Source of the DNA: Paenibacillaceae bacterium UBA6304
GTDB taxonomy: Bacteria > Bacillota > Bacilli > Paenibacillales > Paenibacillaceae
DNA: 9,151 nucleotides
Reading direction: 5' to 3'
Assembly (NCBI GenBank): GCA_002439285.1
Contig: DJTQ01000109.1
Coordinates: 1-9,151, forward strand
Of this stretch, positions 1-6,519 are shown piece by piece. The stretch's first letter is position 1. Each line of letters opens with the position of its first letter. The position numbers and the translations under genes are program-made. Below the pieces are notes generated by a model, which searched no databases, was not told where the DNA came from, and saw only the letters and a program-made list of their open reading frames with translations.

Positions 1-933
1 ATCGACGAGCCGACGCTGCAGATGACCTTCCTGGTCAATAACAGCCCGTTCGCTGGACGCGAAGGGAAATGGGTGACCTCCCGCAAGCTGCGCGAGCGGT
101 TGTTTAAAGAACTGGAAACCGACGTTTCTCTGCGCGTAGACGAAACGGATAGCCCGGATGCGTTTATCGTTTCGGGACGCGGCGAGCTGCATCTCGGGAT
201 TTTGATCGAGAATATGCGTCGCGAAGGCTACGAGCTCCAAGTATCGAAGCCGGAAGTTATCGTCAAAGAGATTGACGGCGTGAAGATGGAACCGGTGGAA
301 CGGTTGCTGATCGATGTACCGGAAGAGAGCACGGGCGCCGTGATGGAAAGCCTTGGCTCACGTAAAGCGGAAATGGTCAATATGATCAACAGTGGAAATG
401 GACAGGTCCGTCTGGAATTCCTGATTCCGGCTCGTGGTCTGATCGGATACAGCACTCATTTCCTGACATTAACTCGTGGCTACGGCGTCATGAATCATGC
501 GTTTGATAGCTATGGACCGCTCGTTGGTGGCCAGGTCGGCGGACGTCATGAGGGCGTGCTTGTGTCAAGCGAAAACGGCGTTTCCTCGCTGTACGGCATT
601 TTGTCCATTGAAGATCGCGGTATTTTGTTCTTAGAGCCGGGAGCTGATATTTATGAGGGGATGATCGTCGGGGAGCATACTCGCGACAACGATATCGTCG
701 TCAATATCTGCAAAGAAAAGCAATTGACAAACGTTCGTTCGGCTACCAAAGACGACACGGTCAAGATGAAAACACCGCGGCTGTTCTCGCTTGAGCAGGC
801 GTTGGAATATTTGAACGATGACGAGTATTGCGAAATTACTCCGAAATCGGTGCGCCTCCGCAAGAAGATCCTTAATAAGAGCGAACGCGAACGTGCTGAA
901 AAACATCGCAAAAATGCGGAAGCCAATCTATAA
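1..933 (+). CDS. typA: TypA/BipA ribosome-associated GTPase, C-terminal half (5' truncated by window)
   Basis: The reading frame is open from base 1 and ends at 931-933 (TAA, followed at once by a second in-frame TAA), giving the last 310 residues of a protein usually of about 610. TypA/BipA is a translational GTPase that binds the 70S ribosome at the EF-G site and helps ribosome assembly and growth in cold or stress. The GTPase domain lies outside the window. What is visible is the end of domain II ([24 protein letters not shown]), domain III ([20 protein letters not shown]), the EF-G-like domain V ([21 protein letters not shown]) and the BipA-specific C-terminal domain ([37 protein letters not shown]). 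It ends in a charged tail rich in Lys, Arg and Glu. It is followed 33 bases later by ylaH, as in Bacillus, so the two are probably co-transcribed. No truncation or frameshift is seen in the visible part. Confidence 0.97.
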   Translation: MDEPTLQMTFLVNNSPFAGREGKWVTSRKLRERLFKELETDVSLRVDETDSPDAFIVSGRGELHLGILIENMRREGYELQVSKPEVIVKEIDGVKMEPVERLLIDVPEESTGAVMESLGSRKAEMVNMINSGNGQVRLEFLIPARGLIGYSTHFLTLTRGYGVMNHAFDSYGPLVGGQVGGRHEGVLVSSENGVSSLYGILSIEDRGILFLEPGADIYEGMIVGEHTRDNDIVVNICKEKQLTNVRSATKDDTVKMKTPRLFSLEQALEYLNDDEYCEITPKSVRLRKKILNKSERERAEKHRKNAEANL

Positions 934-951
934 TAATTTGTAACGATATTG

Positions 952-958
952 AAGGAGG
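952..958 (+). promoter_or_regulatory. Shine-Dalgarno that fixes the ylaH start
   Basis: AAGGAGG stands 8 bases before TTG 967. The frame is also open from TTG 949, but that codon lies before this site, so initiation at 967 is the better reading. Confidence 0.85.
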
Positions 959-966
959 GACCCGTC

Positions 967-1281
967 TTGCAGGCTTGGTTTGCGCAAAATCCGGTAATAT
1001 CCTACATTCTTATTTATGTGCTTGTGATTTTCGTGTACAACAAAGTGTTCCGTACCCAACAGAAGCTTCCGCTTCTGAAGGAGATTATCCTGTACCTGCT
1101 AATGGCGATCGGTTCTTTCCTTCTGCTTATTTTTCAGATCGACAAGCTGCCGATAATTCAATGTCTTCTCGTAGCCGTGGTTTTGATGCTGATGGTGCGA
1201 ATTCGTTATTTTGTAGAAGGACGCCGGAAAAGGAAAGAAAACTCCTCTTCCGGGCAGTCCGCCGTGAATAAGCAGGACTAG
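967..1281 (+). CDS. ylaH: YlaH-like small membrane protein
   Basis: A 104-residue membrane protein of unknown function. The start is TTG 967, chosen because a perfect AAGGAGG lies 8 bases upstream. The sequence begins MQAWFAQNPV and shows three hydrophobic stretches, at roughly residues 8-27, 36-59 and 61-82. A basic, hydrophilic tail follows (RIRYFVEGRRKRKEN), probably cytosolic by the positive-inside rule. Length, topology and position directly behind typA match YlaH of Bacillus (YlaH-like family), where the gene also follows typA/ylaG. No catalytic motif is visible, and no experimentally established role is known to me. The gap of 33 bases to typA holds no terminator or obvious promoter, so it is probably expressed with typA. 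Confidence 0.85.
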   Translation: MQAWFAQNPVISYILIYVLVIFVYNKVFRTQQKLPLLKEIILYLLMAIGSFLLLIFQIDKLPIIQCLLVAVVLMLMVRIRYFVEGRRKRKENSSSGQSAVNKQD

Positions 1282-1292
1282 CGTTCGTTTTT

Positions 1293-1322
1293 ATAGGGAC
1301 TGTAACTATTCACGGTCTCTAT
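1293..1322 (+). terminator. hairpin after ylaH, weak terminator or attenuator
   Basis: An 11-bp stem with two G-T pairs is formed by 1293-1303 and 1312-1322, with an 8-base loop. The bases that follow (TCGTTATTATTC) are not a continuous T run, so it would be a poor intrinsic terminator. It could be partial, leaving readthrough from typA-ylaH into the LCP gene, or it could be an mRNA processing element. The LCP gene lacks an obvious separate promoter in this 91-base gap. Confidence 0.4.
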
Positions 1323-1372
1323 TCGTTATTATTCATGCGACTTAATCCAGACGAAATTAGGTGTTAGATTTC

Positions 1373-2452
1373 ATGAGTTCTAATCGCAGCGGTTTACCTC
1401 CCCGGGGGCAGAACCAAAGAGTAACTTCCAAAGGCAACAGCCCGAAGAAAAAGAAAAAATCCGGCGGAAAAACATTTCTGAAAGTTTTGCTTAGTCTTCT
1501 GATTCTAGCGGTTGTCGGTGTAGGTGCCTATGTCGGGTTCCTATGGCTGACTGTTGATAAAGTAATTGACGATACCGGGTCTTCGGCGAATGTGGCTCCC
1601 GAGAAATCGGCTAAGGTAAAGCCGCTCACCATGTTGCTGCTTGGTACGGACTACCGGCCGAAAACCGGAACGCATCTGAGTGATGTCATGATGGTTATCT
1701 CGATGAACCCGGACACGAAATCGGCTACCGTGGTTTCACTGCCGCGGGATACCCGGTTTGAAATGGACGGTTACCGGACGAATAAGCTGAACGCCTTTTA
1801 TCCGAAATTCTTGGCGGCCGAGAAGAAGTCGGGCATTTCCGCCGAGCAGGAAATGAAAACGATGATGGGCAAATATTTCGGTCTGACGATCGATTATGTA
1901 ACGGTTCTGAACTTTCAGGGATTCCGTGACATCGTTGACTCTCTTGGAGGCGTCGATGTGAATGTAGATGCCGATATGTGCTACCGTGATACTGTCGATG
2001 GAACCGATATTAACTTGACCGCGGGGCAACAGCATTTGGACGGCGAGGATGCACTTGGTTATGTCCGCTACCGGAAAACCAACTGTAATCCGAAAACGAA
2101 GGCATCGGACGACTTTGACCGCAACCGCCGTCAGAACGAAGTGCTGCATGCTCTGATCGACCAGGCCAAATCCTTGAACGGAGTGCTTGGCGCCGGTAAG
2201 GTGATTGAATCGGTCGGTAAGAATATGGAGACCGATCTGGAATCCAAACAGATGAAAAATTTGATTTCGACGTACTGGAGTATTTCGAAGGAAAATGTCG
2301 ATTTTGTTCCGGTAACCGGACAGTGGAAAAATCCTTATGTTTACTTAGACGATGACGAGCTGGAGCAGGCTAAGCAAGCGCTGAAGAATGAGCTTGCCGG
2401 GACGAAGACGCCGCCGTCGAGTGAAGATACTGACGTACAAGCAGGCAATTGA
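1373..2452 (+). CDS. LytR-CpsA-Psr (LCP) family wall glycopolymer ligase
   Basis: A 359-residue LCP protein. These membrane enzymes move teichoic acid or other anionic polymers from an undecaprenyl-phosphate carrier to peptidoglycan outside the membrane. The N-terminus is a basic cytosolic tail (KKKKK at 25-29), then one membrane helix at about 36-60, then the extracellular LCP domain at about 85-270. Key family residues are present: Asp93 in LLLGTD, Asp104 in LSDVMM, Arg125 in SLPRDTRF, the NKLNAFY segment with Lys138, the YVRYRK motif, and the DDFDRNRRQNEVL segment with its arginine pair. The C-terminal tail is short, acidic and of low complexity. The start ATG 1373 is preferred over the in-frame GTG 1361 because AGGTG at 1359-1363 gives a 9-base spacing to the ATG while nothing precedes the GTG; that Shine-Dalgarno is mediocre. 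Which polymer it attaches cannot be told; no glycosyltransferases or polymer genes are adjacent. Bacillus has several paralogs (TagT/U/V), and I cannot assign one. Confidence 0.94.
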   Translation: MSSNRSGLPPRGQNQRVTSKGNSPKKKKKSGGKTFLKVLLSLLILAVVGVGAYVGFLWLTVDKVIDDTGSSANVAPEKSAKVKPLTMLLLGTDYRPKTGTHLSDVMMVISMNPDTKSATVVSLPRDTRFEMDGYRTNKLNAFYPKFLAAEKKSGISAEQEMKTMMGKYFGLTIDYVTVLNFQGFRDIVDSLGGVDVNVDADMCYRDTVDGTDINLTAGQQHLDGEDALGYVRYRKTNCNPKTKASDDFDRNRRQNEVLHALIDQAKSLNGVLGAGKVIESVGKNMETDLESKQMKNLISTYWSISKENVDFVPVTGQWKNPYVYLDDDELEQAKQALKNELAGTKTPPSSEDTDVQAGN

Positions 2453-2455
2453 CGA

Positions 2456-2485
2456 TTGAATGCAAGTTTTTGGCCATGGTATAAT
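2456..2485 (+). promoter_or_regulatory. sigma-A promoter with extended -10 for the PNPOx-like gene
   Basis: A consensus TATAAT at 2480-2485 is preceded by TGG (extended -10, TG at 2477-2478). A TTGAAT -35 lies at 2456-2461 with an 18-base spacer. Transcription would start near 2492, leaving a leader of about 60 bases before ATG 2552. The promoter lies just past the LCP stop codon, so the downstream gene is independently expressed. Confidence 0.75.
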
Positions 2486-2551
2486 ACAATTAGTTATACG
2501 TTGATATTATGATTATTCTAATGACGATTTGTACTACAGGAGGGCTGGCAC

Positions 2552-3004
2552 ATGTCCGAACTCGTAACCCAATTGTCTGAACCGTTGTATGCTGCATTCC
2601 AGTCCGAAACTTTTGTTCTGCTCAGTACGGTGGACGAAGAGTCCGGGGGGCCGACTTCCAGTGCGATTTCCTGGATTTACGCCCAAGATTATTCCACACT
2701 GCGTTTTGCGCTCGATCACCGATCGAGACTGGTTCGAAACATCAAGGCTCATCCAAGAATTACAGTTACCGTGTTTGGTGATGAGACGATTTATGCAATT
2801 AATGGCAAAGCAGAAGCCGTGCAGGATCCGCTTGAAGGGGTTCCCTTCAAAATGTGCTGCTTTGATATGAAGATCGATGCGGTCCGCAATGCTCTGTTCT
2901 ATGGAGCTCAGCTCGCTTCCGCACCTTCTTATGCCAAAGTATACGACCCGCGTGCGGCGGAACTGTTGGACAACCAAGTGTTTGCCGCCATGAAAAAAGC
3001 CTAG
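2552..3004 (+). CDS. pyridoxamine 5'-phosphate oxidase-like FMN split-barrel protein
   Basis: A 150-residue cytosolic protein with the pattern of the PNPOx-like split beta-barrel family, whose members bind FMN, F420 or heme. Visible features are an early strand with ETFVLLSTVDEE, then a second strand around TSSAISWIYAQD, the basic segment RSRLVRNIKAHPRITVTVFG typical of the cofactor-phosphate region, and a strand IYAINGKAEAV. Two cysteines sit together at KMCCFDMK. Start ATG 2552 follows AGGAGGG (2538-2544) by 7 bases. The family contains true oxidases, reductases and proteins of unknown substrate, and nothing here allows a substrate call. It may correspond to Bacillus YlaL, which I recall as a member of the same family from the same cluster, but this is tentative. 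The gene has its own promoter and its stop codon lies inside the terminator stem, so it is a single-gene transcript. Confidence 0.8.
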   Translation: MSELVTQLSEPLYAAFQSETFVLLSTVDEESGGPTSSAISWIYAQDYSTLRFALDHRSRLVRNIKAHPRITVTVFGDETIYAINGKAEAVQDPLEGVPFKMCCFDMKIDAVRNALFYGAQLASAPSYAKVYDPRAAELLDNQVFAAMKKA

Positions 3005-3026
3005 CGAATTTTTCGCTGGGCTTTTT
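2994..3026. terminator. bidirectional intrinsic terminator shared by convergent genes
   Basis: A 15-bp stem (2994-3008 paired with 3012-3026, one G-T pair) closes on a 3-base TTT loop. It has an A run on the left and a T run on the right, so it reads as a terminator on both strands. It ends the PNPOx-like gene from the left, whose TAG stop (3002-3004) is part of the stem, and the spore lipoprotein gene from the right. Confidence 0.9.
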
Positions 3027-3045
3027 CTTTTGGACATCCATTCAA

Positions 3046-3651
3046 CTATTTACCGGGGGCCATTTGCATATTTTTAGTATTGTTTGCTCCATTGTTGGTA
3101 TTGCCGGTCTTGTTATTAACCTTAGGCGCATTGTCTCTTGGGCGGGTGTCTCCCGGCATCTGGGGCACGATTCGCCCGATAATGTCGGCTAACTCTGTCG
3201 CAAAGCCGCCGATCGGATTACCCTTGGAGATTTTATCTCCAATTTCCGCGATCCGCTGATTTAAATCGATGTCGGCGGTCACGATGGCTCCGGCGCCTTG
3301 CGGATCCTTACGAAGTGCCTCGGCTACCGTATATTTAATGCTTCCTACCCGGGCGCGTTCCAGCTTTGAATCGACATCGATGCCGACGACCGCGGTTTTG
3401 CCCATAATGACGCAATGAGCGTTTTTAACACCAGGAACCCTTTTTACCAGTTCTTCCAAATGATTTTGCCTTTCCGTTGCGGACAGGGTTTCGGTATTCC
3501 CGTTATTCAAATTCCTGTTCCCGTTATTTGTGCTTTGAACCCGGGGACCGTTGTTCGTTTGATTCTGAGGAGAGGGTGATGCCTTTTTAGTTGCCGTACC
3601 GCAGCTTGTAAGCAGAAAAACCGTCAATAACAAACACAGCCATGTTCGCAT
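3046..3651 (-). CDS. ylaJ: YhcN/YlaJ family sporulation lipoprotein
   Basis: A 201-residue lipoprotein. The N-terminus MRTWLCLLLTVFLLTSC is a short lipoprotein signal with lipobox LTSC, so Cys17 would be lipidated after cleavage. A low-complexity Asn/Thr/Gln-rich linker follows (about 20-55). The folded domain is at about 56-165 (HLEELVKRVPGVKNAHCVIMG, KTAVVGIDVDSKLE, YTVAEALRKDP, IVTADIDLNQRI), the pattern of the spore YhcN/YlaJ family, and an Asn-rich tail ends the protein. In Bacillus subtilis YhcN and YlaJ are spore lipoproteins that contribute to efficient germination; a forespore-membrane location is inferred here. The start is ATG at 3649-3651 with AAAGGA 12 bases upstream, which is long but the only good option. 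The gene is inverted relative to its neighbours, whereas Bacillus ylaJ runs with ylaK. Whether it is the ylaJ or yhcN ortholog rests on the phoH/ylaK neighbour and is not certain. Confidence 0.9.
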   Translation of the reverse strand: MRTWLCLLLTVFLLTSCGTATKKASPSPQNQTNNGPRVQSTNNGNRNLNNGNTETLSATERQNHLEELVKRVPGVKNAHCVIMGKTAVVGIDVDSKLERARVGSIKYTVAEALRKDPQGAGAIVTADIDLNQRIAEIGDKISKGNPIGGFATELADIIGRIVPQMPGDTRPRDNAPKVNNKTGNTNNGANNTKNMQMAPGK

Positions 3652-3697
3652 GAACTGATACCGTCCTTTCAGTAGGGATCTTGTAGAAACTACTTTT

Positions 3698-3726
3698 TAA
3701 CATTTCCCGGACGGGAGAAAGTATGT
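3698..3726 (-). promoter_or_regulatory. possible sigma-G-like promoter of the spore lipoprotein gene
   Basis: On the minus strand ACATA (3722-3726) is followed by a 17-base spacer and AATGTTA (3698-3704). This compares with the forespore sigma-G pattern GMATA, 17-18 bases, CATNNTA: four of five and most of the -10 match, though the first base of each box differs. Transcription would begin about 40 bases before the start codon. No sigma-A promoter is evident there, which fits late sporulation expression, but the match is modest. Confidence 0.3.
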
Positions 3727-3756
3727 ATGTGAATTAGAGGCTGCAAGATGTTTGGT

Positions 3757-3763
3757 GGAGGGG
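3757..3763 (+). promoter_or_regulatory. Shine-Dalgarno that fixes the GTG start of the PIN-PhoH gene
   Basis: GGAGGGG lies 6 bases before GTG 3770. The in-frame TTG 3752 lies upstream of this site and is therefore unlikely to be the start. Confidence 0.8.
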
Positions 3764-3769
3764 ATATCC

Positions 3770-5101
3770 GTGAAGAAAATCTTTGTGCTCGATACCAATG
3801 TGTTGTTGCATGATCCGAATGCGATATTTGCTTTTGACGAGCATGAGGTGGTCATACCGGCGGTGGTGCTGGAAGAAATCGATTCCAAGAAACGGAATGC
3901 GGAAGAAATCGGCCGTAATGCGCGTAGAGTATCCCGGCTTCTGGATGGGCTTCGTGAAATAGGTCATTTGCATGACGGCGTTCTGCTGGAGCGTGGTGGA
4001 AGGCTGAAGGTGGAGCTGAACCATCGCAGTTTCCTCAAGGTGCAGGAGATGTTCGTAGAAATTACAAATGATAACCGGATTTTGGCTGTAGCGCTCAACT
4101 ATCATCTTGAACAGCAAGATAAAGATGAGCCATGCCAGGTCGTTCTGGTCAGCAAGGATGTACTTGTCCGTATCAAAGCGGATGTGCTGGGCCTGAACGC
4201 TCAGGATTATTTGTCCGACCGGACCGCGGGGCCGAGTGATTTATACGCCGGATATTCCACCATTAAGGTGCATCCTTCCGTGATCGATGAATTCTACTCC
4301 TACCGTTATTTGCCGGTCAAACCGCTGGAACTTTCCTATAATCTCTATCCGCATGAGTTTGTTATATTAAAAGACGAAATGGGCACCGGTAAGTCGGCGC
4401 TGTTGCGTGTCAATCGGGATGCTTCCAGACTTGAACCGCTATATTTGAGCAATGACCCCGTTTGGGGGATCAGCGCCCGCAACGCCCAGCAGAGAATGGC
4501 GCTGGAACTGCTGCTGAACGATGAAATTCCGCTTGTGACGATTACCGGTAAAGCGGGCACAGGAAAAACGCTGTTGGCGCTAGCCGCCGGATTATTGAAA
4601 GTGGAGGATGACCATAAATATAAAAAGCTTCTGATCGCGCGCCCGGTCGTCCCGATGGGGAAGGATATCGGATATTTGCCGGGTGAGAAAGAGGAGAAGC
4701 TCCGGCCTTGGATGCAGCCGATCTATGATAATCTGGAGTATTTATTTGATACCAAAAAGTCAGGAGATATCGAGAAAATATTGATGGGGCTGGGAAGCAT
4801 ACAGGTCGAGGCTCTAACCTATATCCGCGGCCGCTCGATTCCTGGACAGTTCATTATCGTGGATGAAGCGCAGAATTTAACCCGTCATGAAGTAAAAACC
4901 ATAGTATCCCGGGTAGGTGAGGGGAGTAAAATTATTTTGATGGGAGATCCGGAGCAAATCGATCATCCTTATCTGGATTCGACCAGTAACGGCTTAACTT
5001 ACCTGGTGGAACGGTTGAAGGAGCAGGGAATCAGCGGTCATATCACACTGGAAAAAGGGGAACGCTCCAAACTGGCTCAACTGGCTGCGGATTTGCTGTA
5101 G
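3770..5101 (+). CDS. ylaK: PIN-PhoH family ATPase/RNase (YlaK-like)
   Basis: A 443-residue protein joining an N-terminal PIN nuclease domain to a C-terminal PhoH-type P-loop ATPase, the PhoH2/YlaK architecture, close to the usual length. Mycobacterial PhoH2 of this type has RNA helicase and ribonuclease activity; the substrate here is unknown. PIN acidic residues are visible: Asp8 in VLDTNVLLHD, the Glu pair in VVLEEID, Asp in TNDNRILAVA and Asp in VLVSKD. The PhoH domain has Walker A GKAGTGKT at 260-267, the conserved ARPVVPMGKDIGYLPG segment, Walker B IIVDEAQN with Asp365 and Glu366, and a sensor-like LMGDPEQID. The start is GTG 3770, giving MKKIFVLDTN; GGAGGGG is 6 bases upstream. It is divergent from the spore lipoprotein gene with 118 bases between. 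No convincing sigma-A promoter was found in that gap. A strong terminator follows 30 bases after the stop, so it forms a single-gene unit. Confidence 0.96.
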   Translation: MKKIFVLDTNVLLHDPNAIFAFDEHEVVIPAVVLEEIDSKKRNAEEIGRNARRVSRLLDGLREIGHLHDGVLLERGGRLKVELNHRSFLKVQEMFVEITNDNRILAVALNYHLEQQDKDEPCQVVLVSKDVLVRIKADVLGLNAQDYLSDRTAGPSDLYAGYSTIKVHPSVIDEFYSYRYLPVKPLELSYNLYPHEFVILKDEMGTGKSALLRVNRDASRLEPLYLSNDPVWGISARNAQQRMALELLLNDEIPLVTITGKAGTGKTLLALAAGLLKVEDDHKYKKLLIARPVVPMGKDIGYLPGEKEEKLRPWMQPIYDNLEYLFDTKKSGDIEKILMGLGSIQVEALTYIRGRSIPGQFIIVDEAQNLTRHEVKTIVSRVGEGSKIILMGDPEQIDHPYLDSTSNGLTYLVERLKEQGISGHITLEKGERSKLAQLAADLL

Positions 5102-5130
5102 CCTGACGGAAGTAATAGTGGGAAGGAAGC

Positions 5131-5161
5131 AAGGCCGAAATGAAAGTTTCGGCCTTTTTTT
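5131..5161 (+). terminator. intrinsic terminator of the PIN-PhoH gene
   Basis: A perfect 10-bp stem (5131-5140 with 5147-5156, AAGGCCGAAA and its complement), a 6-base loop and seven T's up to 5161. Confidence 0.95.
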
Positions 5162-5190
5162 GTCTGTCATCATAATTGTAATGATTTGTA

Positions 5191-5220
5191 AGGACAATCT
5201 CTAAAGAGATTTGTTACAAT
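5191..5220 (+). promoter_or_regulatory. promoter of the solute-binding-like gene with an internal palindrome
   Basis: A TACAAT -10 (5215-5220) has an upstream TG at 5212-5213 (extended -10). A weak -35, AGGACA (5191-5196), lies 18 bases before it. The spacer is filled by the palindrome AATCTCT-AA-AGAGATT (5196-5211), which suggests a repressor or MerR-type regulator site. Transcription would start near 5227, just ahead of the GGAGAGG ribosome site at 5235-5241. The promoter lies just downstream of the phoH terminator, so it must serve the next gene. Confidence 0.6.
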
Positions 5221-5251
5221 AGGGGGTAACAAGCGGAGAGGAAGAACCGTT

Positions 5252-6508
5252 GTGAAGCGAAGAAATCATTGGGTGCTTTTTGCCATCCTATTACTCGCCT
5301 TGATCAATTTATCGCCAAGCGAAACATCGACTCTAATGAGATCCGAGGAACATGGCGAAACGGAGCCGATAACTCCGCAAAGCCAGGAGATAGAGCAAGA
5401 TCCGGGAAAAATATCGGTAGCGGTTCAGTTGGATGAATCCGATTTTCTTCGGTTTCAACAGCTGAATCAGCAAGTGATGGATGAATATCATATTGAAGTT
5501 CAATTGACGAACTTTCCGGCCGAAAAGGATTATTCTGCCGTTCGGCAGGAATTGGAGCTGGGGGATTCTCCGGATGTCCTGCTGTTAAACAATACTTTGA
5601 TTCGCAGATTTGCTTCGGGCGGATATTTGCTTCCAACCGAGAGCTATTATTCGGGTTCTTTGACAGGCGAAGTGTTAAGCGCTTCCTTAACGCAAAATGA
5701 ATGGAACGGCTATGTTTGGGCAGTTCCAATGGATGCGGATCCCTATGTATGGGTCTACCATCCCGATAAGCTAAAGGAGAAGGAATTGAAGTTTCCTTCT
5801 TCGGGTGATGATTGGAGAGCAATGCTCAATGCTTACAAGAAACAACCGCTATTTCCCTATTTGCTCGCCTTGGATTTTAATGACCCTTATGCAGTAATGT
5901 CGCTGATGTGGCAACTGACGGGACATTCCGGATCAGCGGATGAGACTTCTTTGTTTAAACCTACCGGGGAATTAAGGACGGTAATTCAGCAATTGGATTC
6001 GCTGAGACCTTTTCTGAAGAGTTTCGGAGATGCTGCTGGAGAAGAAGAGATTTGGAATAAACTTTATACTGGAGAAACGGCGTTTGCCTTAGTAAAGTGG
6101 AGCGATGCCAAGCGACACCAGCATCCGAATATCAGAATCTCTTATCCTGACCTGGAATCATCGGCAGGCGGAGTATGGGTAGGGGGACGAAGCTATGCCG
6201 TCTCGGCGCGCTCGGGAAATATGGAAACGGCCGGAATGTGGATCTCTGCGATGACGTCCCAGCTTCGGCAGCGGCAATGGTATGATCTGACTGGCTATTT
6301 ACCTGTTCTGAACACCATGTACTATCAGGCGTCCCGCAACGCCCTTCCTTCCTGGATACCTGCCTCATTCGTAAATGGAAAGGGAACTCCTTTGCCTGTC
6401 GGGGCCGGAATTCCCTTATTGATGGAGAAGTATAGCGTATTGTCTTCCTCTTTTTTAAACGGAGAGCTTAGTTTCAAGTCTTACCTAACTGAATTGGATG
6501 CATTATAA
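5252..6508 (+). CDS. extracellular solute-binding-like protein, membrane anchored, no lipobox
   Basis: A 418-residue protein with the layout of ABC-transporter family 1 solute-binding proteins. The N-terminus (MKRRNHWVLFAILLLALIN) is a signal peptide or anchor, with the hydrophobic part at about 7-20. An acidic Glu/Pro/Gln-rich linker runs to about residue 53. The first strand of the binding fold (GKISVAVQLDES) follows, then the typical IEVQLTNFPAE, a 'gDSPDVLLLNN' segment, GGYLLPTESYY, WNGYVWAVPMDAD and the hinge VWVYHPDKLKE. The later part has the GETAFALVKWSDAK and GGVWVGGRSYAVSA strands and a helical C-terminal lobe. The start is GTG 5252, with GGAGAGG 10 bases upstream. There is no lipobox cysteine and in fact no cysteine in the whole protein, although most Gram-positive binding proteins are lipoproteins. 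No permease or ATPase gene is nearby, so import is not shown; a sensory or accessory role is possible. The ligand is unknown. Confidence 0.8.
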   Translation: MKRRNHWVLFAILLLALINLSPSETSTLMRSEEHGETEPITPQSQEIEQDPGKISVAVQLDESDFLRFQQLNQQVMDEYHIEVQLTNFPAEKDYSAVRQELELGDSPDVLLLNNTLIRRFASGGYLLPTESYYSGSLTGEVLSASLTQNEWNGYVWAVPMDADPYVWVYHPDKLKEKELKFPSSGDDWRAMLNAYKKQPLFPYLLALDFNDPYAVMSLMWQLTGHSGSADETSLFKPTGELRTVIQQLDSLRPFLKSFGDAAGEEEIWNKLYTGETAFALVKWSDAKRHQHPNIRISYPDLESSAGGVWVGGRSYAVSARSGNMETAGMWISAMTSQLRQRQWYDLTGYLPVLNTMYYQASRNALPSWIPASFVNGKGTPLPVGAGIPLLMEKYSVLSSSFLNGELSFKSYLTELDAL

Positions 6509-6519
6509 GTTCTTTATAC

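Noticed and set aside
2534..3037. Minus-strand open frame opposite the PNPOx-like gene
   Set aside because: No Shine-Dalgarno, it runs through the shared terminator, and the plus-strand gene has a promoter, ribosome site and family match.
3671..3697. GTAGAAACTACTTTTT as a terminator
   Set aside because: Only a 4-bp stem with a 3-base loop, located between divergent genes where no terminator is needed.
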